Shown here: piece by piece, positions 56,963-64,000 of the stretch
Position numbering within the stretch: position 1 is the stretch's first letter
How the letters are laid out: each line of letters begins with the position of its first letter
Translations under genes and position numbers: made by a program
Source: Schizophyllum amplum
Lineage: Eukaryota; Basidiomycota; Agaricomycetes; Agaricales; Schizophyllaceae
Assembly (NCBI GenBank): GCA_007026445.1
Contig: VDMD01000003.1
Location: 1,054,001-1,118,000, forward strand
Length of the DNA: 64,000 nt
Direction of reading: 5' to 3'
The notes under the pieces: generated by a model
The model's database searches: none
Told to the model about the DNA's origin: nothing
The model's input: only the letters and a program-made list of their open reading frames with translations

Positions 56963-59871
56963 ATGATTCCCAGCGGTGTCCCTCCGGTCGTTCTTGACAC
57001 GCCCCCTCACCCCGTCTACATAACCGTTGACAACACCATGGAAAACCTCGAAATGTTCCGCAAGCGGCAGCGCAACCTTGCCGCCAACGGCAAAACTCGC
57101 GTATGCGAACCGCCCCTCTTCTTCAAATCCTACACGCCAGACTGGAAATGTCTCTCTGACAAGGACATGAAGAAACTCACTAACGCCCTGATCTCTTCTG
57201 GTGCGATCAACAAGAGCAACGGCCAGTGGCACGATCTGCCAATGCCGGAGTCGAAGTCGAAGGTGGCCACCGACGAGAATCCATTCATGAAGGAGGACGC
57301 GCACTTCGCGCATATGGAGGCGGTGGTGGAGAACATCCTTTCTGCAGCAGAAAGGACTCTGGGAGGGCGCTTCAAGTCCGATAAGCGCACGACTCGGTTT
57401 GTGTGCCGCCCACGCCATGTCACCTACTCGGAAGTGCCGGGATCATCGCAACGTGCAGACTCTCTGTTTGTGCGCAAGGAGTCCTCGTATCCCAAAGGCT
57501 TTACTCTCGGCCCAAAACAGCCCGGTTACAACATTCGAATTTGCACCGCTGACATCACGAACGCTGGCGAGTTCAAGCTGGACGACTCACCGGCCGATAT
57601 CCTTGACGTGCGTAACACGCCTGCTCACGTACTACTACCGCTGACTGACCCATCTCACAGGACCAAAGAAAATCTTTGGGACATGCAGGACATATATTCT
57701 ATAACGATGTAGGCCGAGGAGCGGTTTTCACGTTCACGATTGAGCGCTCCCGAATGCAGATCTGGTATCATACCCGCTCTCATACGGGAGTGACTACACC
57801 GTTCGACATATATGAGGTGTGTCCTATCGCCCACGAAATGAAGCCCTTCGCTGATGCTTCACAGAACAAGGAGTGGTTCATCGAGTTCGTGCTCTTCAAC
57901 ACGTATGCGCAACTGTGGGAGCTCGGGATTGACCCTACTGTTCGTCGTGTCTTCGACAAGAGCGGCAACCTGCAGTATCAGTTCGACATCTACCCCAAGG
58001 CGACATCACGCAAGCCAGTCACGTACGAGACGAAAAATATCCTAGACGAGTCGTCCGCGCGAACAATGTACTCCCGCGCCATGCGCGTCTTCGACGTTCG
58101 GCTTGTCAAGAAAAACTCAGAGAATCCGGCAGAGCGCGTTCTAGACGAAGAGCCGAACGTGCTTCGCGACTATTGGGTTTACGACGACGTACCCGACGAG
58201 CGCACGATACAGGACGATATAAAGAAGAGGCTGGAGGAGGAGCTCGACCAAGATGCTTGGACCGACATGCAACGGCACTTCATGGTCATCAAGGAGGACG
58301 GTGTTGTTCGCTATCCACGCAAGGGAGGTGTCACTCGTAGTCGACCAACTGTTCCACCTCCACCAGCGGCTGCCGAAGCTTTCGAGTTCGTCCAGGATGA
58401 GAATCCAGCAGGCACGGGACCTACTCCGCCTCAGCTTACCGCGGCCGCGGACCTGCGAAGCGCTGGGGCGACGCAAGGACATATACCGACGGCACCCAGA
58501 GTTGACGCAGTCCTCATGCTGCGGCTTCACGGCAAGAAACACTGCCGTACTGTTTACAAGCAGCTCTGCAAAGACCTCTATAACATCGACAATCCCGCCC
58601 TTTTCTTCCATGCCCTGAGTCAAGTTGTCATGAGTGAGTTTTTTATCAAGTGCACACTGCACGTATACTGACCGATTGCCAAGTTTTGCGTCAGTTCAAG
58701 CTCGCTAGATATCTACATCGGGATGGAAGCCCCGGCAATTTCCTGCTCCATCATCTGTCGGGATCGCTGCCGGAGTCGCTGTCTACCAACGATCGTGCCG
58801 CTCTAGAGCAGTGGGTAACGATCGTATCCGATCTCGAGTACGCTAGGCCGTACCATGGTGGCTCTGGGCATGACCCCATCACGGTATGTGCTTGTCTTCT
58901 TGGCTATCCCTGAACTGCGACTCAAACAGCCTCAGGGTACTCCATACTACGTCGCTGTGGAAGTGCAAAGCCGCAGGTACTGCTTTGAAGATACTGGCGA
59001 CATACGAGACGAAGAGGGGCCCGAAGATGTTGCCGACAAATCCGACGAACACTTTTCCTTCAACTACTATCATGATTTGGAGTCGGCGCTATGGATGGCC
59101 ATTGACTTCGTCGTCCGGAAAATATCACAGAAACACATATCTGGTGACCCGGCTGTCGCAGCAGAAGCAACGAGCAAACTTCGGGAATACGCAGCACTGC
59201 TTTTCACGACCGAGATACGCGGGTCGGCCACGCGCTTACTGCACATCACTTACAAGATGCAGACGAAAAAGCTCTATCGCGCCATCCGTGACATCTACGG
59301 CAAGGATACGCCTATTTCCGAGACGATCGCGGTCATACAGGACCTCCAGAAGGCGAACACCCGTTTGCAAGCAGCTGCTGTCACGAGACAGCACAAAATG
59401 GAAAACGGACGGATAGTGTTCGACCACGAGATCTTCGACGACGATATATATCACACGTTGGAGACCACATTCCGCAAGATCAGCCACCACTACATCGACC
59501 ATCCCGATACCTTCGTGAAAGTTCCTCCTGCTCCGAAGGTTCCGCCTCCGCCGCGACCCCCAACGCCAACGCCCGCCGCGCCGAAGAAGGGCAAAGGCGC
59601 GGCGCGGGCACCGAAGCCCAAGGCGGGCGAGGCGTCCGAAGATGTAGTCATGGATGGCACCGATAGCGACACCCGGAACAGCGGGCATGAAGCTCCTCCT
59701 CGCACTGCTCCCTCAACGAGGACCAAAGGCTCGCGCAAGCGGTCGGCGCCTGACGACGAGGACGAGCCGAGGTCAAAGAAACAACGCACGGACGGCCAGG
59801 AGGTTCGTCGGTCGGGTCGTATACTGGCGAAGATGCAGAGCCTGCCGAAGACCGGGCGCCGCACGAGGTAG
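56963..59871 (+). CDS. FunK1-type fungal protein kinase
   Basis: Five exons: 56963-57607, 57661-57816, 57865-58633, 58684-58883 and 58936-59871, giving 901 residues. The 48-nt intron after exon 2 is in frame and stop-free, so retention would only insert 16 residues; splicing restores FDIYENKEWFIEFVLF. The intron 4 acceptor could also be 6 nt earlier. FunK1 marks: GHIFYNDVGRGAVFTFTIE, RMQIWYHTRSH, catalytic loop YLHRDGSPGNFLL (about 533), DLEYA in place of DFG (about 573), GTPYYVAVEV and HDLESALWMAID. A non-conserved insertion (about residues 395-475) splits the kinase, and the C-terminus is a Pro/Lys/Arg-rich nuclear-like tail (KKGKGAARAPKPKAG, GSRKRSAPDD). The family is expanded in Agaricomycetes; substrates are unknown. 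Confidence 0.9.
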
Positions 59872-61232
59872 TGACAATCGGGCTCAGCGGATACGGGGGG
59901 CATGATTGGTACTCGACGCCCGGTTCCTTGCGCTTTCGCCGCCTGCCATCCGAGCCTCTGATACCCTCGCGCTCTCGGAGCCTGCTATCCTTCGCTTTAC
60001 GCGTATGTGCGCTGTCGGAGGCCGAGCTCGAGGATCAGTTCTCGCCTCGAAGCGCGTATTACTTGCGCTCTAGAGTCGGTGCGGTCCCGCGTGTTGCAGA
60101 CCGGGTGGGCGAGCGCTCGAGGCGCAAGCTGGTCGCTCGCTGTCGCCACTGACCAGCCGTTTGCCGTCGACGCGCCGGACTGGCTGTCGGCGCGAACTGA
60201 TCCTTCGTTGTGGGCGAGGGCCAATCGTGCACCAAGGCATCTGTGATGGTCGAGCCCTCGCATCAGTCTCCCGTCGGTGGTCGTTCTGGAAGGCCCTTGC
60301 ACGAGCTTCCCACATCCTTGCAGCGCGACCTACCAGGTTGTCCGATTGCTTGTGTGAGAGGGATGGCAGGTTTCTGGTGTTTGGGGCAATGTAGAGTGTG
60401 ACGGAGCGTCGTAGAGATGCGCGTACATAGAATTCAGCTTCAGTCATTGTACTTTATACTAGTCGAACGCATTCGCCTCAGTGAACACTGCAAACCGTTA
60501 CATAAGTAGGGCCATCGTCTTCCTGAGTGCGCGTTAGCCCTGAAGAGTGATTCGGTTGTGATTTACATCGGGAAGACGTTTAGGCAAAACTTCTGAAAGG
60601 GTGTGCGCAGTGTGCAATGGATGTCGATGAGGAGAAACTACCAAGGACGACATAATTTTAGGTAACAAAACCACTAAAGCGAACTGCACAAAAAGAACAG
60701 TAAAAGAAAAGCATCGCCGAAGGCGACTTGCGAAACCAAAGATTGAATTGCAGCATCAAGTGAGGCACCCTCCCGGATGCCCCTAGTAAAAGGCGAGGGG
60801 CATGTTGGATGAAGGGTACCTCTGCTGCATGGATTGAAGGGAGAGAACGGGATGGGCAAACAGGAAGATCCGGGTAGTATTTGGCGCGGAGGGTTGAGCG
60901 CGCCTCGTGTCACGCCAAGTTCATGCTTGTCGGTCGAGCTTGGCGCGTTTTGCCTGTCTGCGCTTGGTCTGTGTTGACTGTGGCACTGTGCACTTCTGCG
61001 AACAAGCATAACAGCACCGTGTACGCGGATGCAAACATACATGTGCAGGTACAAACAAACAAACAAAGTAACGAAACAAGTGTGGCGTCAATGTCAGTCC
61101 GTTCTCCGTGATAATATCCCCCTGGTTGCTGGACAAGCAGCGCGTAACCGATGCCACCCAGCTGAACCAGGTATTACCAAAATGGCAAATGCTACCAACC
61201 CAGCCCCTCCCTAGTACTAGCCAGCAGACCGA
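59872..61232. other. Gene-poor region between FunK1 and membrane-protein genes
   Basis: About 1.36 kb. Several overlapping open frames between 59880 and 60450 on both strands (one + frame contains GRALASVSRRWSFWKALA, vaguely F-box-like) cannot be joined into a gene. The rest is presumed 3' UTR of the two convergent flanking genes. Confidence 0.4.
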
Positions 61233-62675
61233 TTACCCCCATACCGCCTGTGCGTCCACCTCCCTCGGCCCACGCGGTGCCTCTCCCTCACCGTTCCCGC
61301 GGCGCGGGCCTGCGCCGTTTCCTCGTTCACCACTGGCATTGTTGGGCGAATACCTATCGAGCGCGGCCTCCTCACCCTCAAGGCGCACATGCCCCTCGCG
61401 GCCGCCGCGGAAGAAGTAGTGGTGCACGTAGGCAAGGACGAGCGCGAGGGGGTGCAGGGCAGTGAAGATGATGGCGGTGATCTGGGGGAGAAGGGTGAGT
61501 TAGTTGGTGGGGGGGGGGTAAGAGGGTGGGAACGGTGAAAGAGAAGATGAAGATAGATGGGAAGCGGATGAGGATGAACGAATAGCATAGCACATCAGCA
61601 TAGTGGCGGCGTACACATAGCGGAATGAAGAGTTGCGAGTGGAGGATGAGGAGATGGAGAACAGAGAGAATAAAAAGAGAGAGGAAAAATTCGATGGCGA
61701 ACGCCATTACTCACCTGAATGTAGTCTGATTTACCAGGCTCAGCCCACAGGGCCACACATAGCCAGGTTGAGGCAACAGCCCAGACGATATCTGGAGTGA
61801 GTTCGTAAGCACCGGCGAGCTGACGAGATCGAAATGGCACTAACCTCTGCGGAGGACAACAACAAGCAAACCAAGGAAGTTTGTGCCAAGAACGACCCCG
61901 AAAGCCGGCCAGACGTAGGACATGGGCATCTCAGGCTGTGGGTAGCCATAAGGGTTGCTCGGCTTGTACATGCCAAGCGCAAGGCTGAGAAAAGTTAGTT
62001 GGGTATATGAAGCATGAGATTGGTGTACTCACAAGAGCGACTCCGCGAACATCAACATGAGCGGCCAGACGAGAAAGAAGCGGACGGGTGCGTGGATCAA
62101 GGCGATATCAAGAGGCCGCTTGGTGGTGGGTGCGTGGTATACGAGAAGGTTGATGTTTGAGTAGAGGAGAAGCAAGATAAGCAGGCCTTGAAAGACGGTC
62201 GCAGCAATGAAACCGCGGAGAACCTAAACGACGTCAGAGCAAACCGGATGGCACGTCACACTGGCCACGCACCCATGAGATGGCCCAGAAGGCCATGATC
62301 CAGTTCGCGAGAACAAGGGGGAAGCCGACGCCTTTTATCAACGTAGCCTGGATATTCGTTAGGGCCGATAGCAGGTCGAAAGCAGCTCGTGCATACCTTG
62401 GTCTCCGGTTTCCTCGCGAGCACCAATAACAAGCAGTAGCCGATCTGGCCCACATATAGTGCTGCAAAGTATACCGCGACCACTGCAGGCCGCGGGGATA
62501 CCGCAGTGGGGTACTCTCTCGAGACTGTGGAAAGCGAAGGGTTGACGACGAAGGCGCAGATGATGACGGTCGCAATGTTGATGAGCAGCGAGAGCGGGGT
62601 GAGAACCTGCAGCCGCACCAGCGCCAGATAGTCGCGCACGGCGGGGTGGTCGAAATCGATCGGCAGCTCGTCCAT
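61233..62675 (-). CDS. Multi-pass membrane protein of unknown function
   Basis: Six exons: 62675-62397, 62347-62273, 62223-62033, 61984-61845, 61791-61715 and 61481-61233. Introns are 48-53 nt except the last (233 nt), giving 336 residues. About eight or nine hydrophobic segments are visible, for example LTPLSLLINIATVIICAFVV, VAVYFAALYVGQIGYCLLLV, FPLVLANWIMAFWAISW, LLILLLLYSNINLLVY, FGVVLGTNFLGLLVVVL and ITAIIFTALHPLALVLAYV. A hydrophilic Gly/Arg/Glu-rich tail of about 55 residues ends the protein. There is no signal peptide and no catalytic motif I recognise. It may belong to one of the fungal membrane DUF families, but I cannot say which. The exon chain is well supported by frame; function is unknown. 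It is divergent from the RCF1-like gene. Confidence 0.8.
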
Positions 62676-62926
62676 GGTCGTTACAGCTGAGGGGGCAATA
62701 ATCCGGATGCGGACGACTCAGAGTCAAGGGGAGGCTGGAGCGCGCGGCGCGTGACGTCAGGATAGCAGGCACGTGGCGCGGGGCGTCTAAGCGCTGCTTC
62801 CCGTCCTGGACGATTGCGGCGCGCGGTCGCGGCTCTGCCATTCGGATTTTAGCCCGGGCGGCGTCGGTAGAAGCTGCAGTATCCCGGGGCGCCCACCACC
62901 GCAACCCACTCTTGTTGCTTGCACTC

Positions 62927-63965
62927 ATGTCGCAGCCAGAAGCGCCTGCCGCGCCCGAGGCCGGAGTTACCCACCGCCCCATCGTCGCTGCCTGGCCGCT
63001 GCCGCCGGAGGAGCAGGAGACATGGACGGAGAAGGCGACTCGCAAGTTCAAGCAGAACCCCTGGGTCCCTCTAGGTGCGTGATGCTCTCGATGGGCGGAT
63101 GACTGAGCTGACGGGTGATGTGGCTCCTCTTCACTCATGATCGTGTGTAGGCCTGTTCGCTACTGCTGGCGCCTTCGTTATGGCCAGCATCAAGTTCAAG
63201 CAAGGTACACAATCACTTGCACACCCATTGAACATCGCTGATCCCTGGCAGGCGAACACTCCAAATTGAATTATTGGCTGCGATGGCGCGTTGTGCTGCA
63301 GGGTATCACTGTACTCGCGCTTGTGCAAGGCGCTGGATCATACACCGTGAAGAACGTCAAGAAGGCGGCGTGAGTGCTGCATCACTGTACTTATAGCACT
63401 GCTAATTATATTCCCTTTCTCTTCTCCTCGTCGCTCTCTGTGTACCTACCAACCATTGCCAATCTTCACCGCTGCCGATGGATCATCTGCTCCCGCAAAC
63501 GTCCGCCCCGCCGCACACCACTCAACTCGGAATACCTTTACCCCTCCGCACGGCACAACTCCCTTTCTGCACACCTGCTCGCTTGACATTTGTCACCTTC
63601 ACCGACGCCCTCCACCGTCTGCATTACCCTTTCACGCGCCTCGTCCCCTTCCGTCCTTCCACTGCCTGCTCATCCAAACAACTCTCTTTTACCCTGTCTG
63701 CTGCCCTTTCTCCCCAAAGCGACGAACAAGACCGCTTCATCGCCTCCGTCTCCGAGGAGAAGCGCGAAGAGGAGCGCCGTCGGTTCGCGCAGCGCCTCGC
63801 GGAGGCCGAGGAGAACGAGCGCATCGACCAAATAGCAAGGAATGCGTCGGGTAAGTGTTTCTCCTCTTCGACGATGCGGATTTCGCTAACGTCTTTTGCC
63901 CTCCAGGTAAAAACAGCTCCGAGAACGAAGGCGGCAAGTCAAGGAACTGGTGGAAACCGTGGTAG
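62927..63965 (+). CDS. RCF1: HIG1-domain protein, respiratory supercomplex factor 1 type
   Basis: Five exons: 62927-63074, 63151-63204, 63252-63369, 63720-63850 and 63907-63965, giving 169 residues. The HIG1 domain has FKQNPWVPLGLFATAGAFVM and ASIKFKQGEHSKLNYWLRWR, with two short membrane spans. The second span is VVLQGITVLALVQGAGSYTV. After the third intron (350 nt, GTGAGT...CAAAG) a charged helix follows (DEQDRFIASVSEEKREEERR), ending KNSSENEGGKSRNWWKPW. If the 350-nt intron is retained, translation stops at 63372 just after the HIG1 domain, giving 148+54+121 nt, or 107 residues. Rcf1 sits in the mitochondrial inner membrane and supports assembly of complex III-IV supercomplexes. Length with the C-terminal helix matches yeast Rcf1. 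Confidence 0.9.
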
Positions 63966-64000
63966 AAGTCTTTGATAAGGCTTCTGCTCTTCCTCATCTG

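Noticed and set aside
60070..60447. Overlapping frames on both strands near 60.1-60.4 kb, one with an F-box-like LASVSRRW
   Set aside because: No LPxE core of an F-box, no in-frame continuation, and the two strands are equally open.

Overview
This is nuclear DNA of a filamentous basidiomycete, most likely an Agaricomycete. The evidence is GC-rich coding sequence with dense genes, nearly all split by phase-consistent introns of about 45-60 nt, and families typical of mushroom-forming fungi: a FunK1-type protein kinase, a DUF6533 membrane protein, an Rds1-like ferritin-domain protein and a homeodomain-like protein with a WW recognition helix. Placement below class is not possible from the sequence alone. 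I see no transposase, reverse transcriptase, rRNA, tRNA or CRISPR. I find 26 protein-coding genes. Exon coordinates come from reading splice sites by eye and checking that every exon chain keeps frame.

Layout. 0-15 kb: a DUF1308 protein cut by the left edge (-), an F-box/WD40 protein (-), a membrane-anchored coiled-coil protein (+), an Rds1-like secreted protein (-), a serine-rich coiled-coil protein (-), then about 2 kb without a convincing gene. 15-24 kb: a tandem dimeric alpha/beta-barrel protein with a GC-AG intron, the divergent pair poly(A)-binding protein / seryl-tRNA synthetase, and a GT32 glycosyltransferase. 24-39 kb: a 1,569-residue disordered protein, cohesin subunit SCC3 (13 exons), divergent threonine synthase, and an amidase. 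39-49 kb: an 18-exon MFS permease, a small C2H2-like orphan, a DHHC palmitoyltransferase, a DUF6533 membrane protein and URM1. 49-64 kb: a putative tail-anchored protein, SEC11, the mitochondrial Obg GTPase MTG2, a homeodomain-like regulator, a FunK1 kinase, a multi-pass membrane protein and an RCF1-like HIG1 protein.

How the genes relate. Most are unlinked housekeeping functions: translation (PAB1, SES1), tRNA/protein thiolation (URM1), cohesion (SCC3), ER processing (SEC11), mitochondrial ribosome assembly (MTG2), respiratory supercomplexes (RCF1) and amino-acid synthesis (THR4). Divergent promoters are frequent (PAB1/SES1, SCC3/THR4, tail-anchored/SEC11, MTG2/homeodomain, membrane protein/RCF1). 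The only pair that suggests a shared pathway is the amidase followed by an allantoate-permease-like transporter, a possible nitrogen-scavenging unit. The less explored content is the homeodomain-like/FunK1 neighbourhood, the C2H2-like orphan and several unusual splice structures. I found no convincing new multi-gene system.
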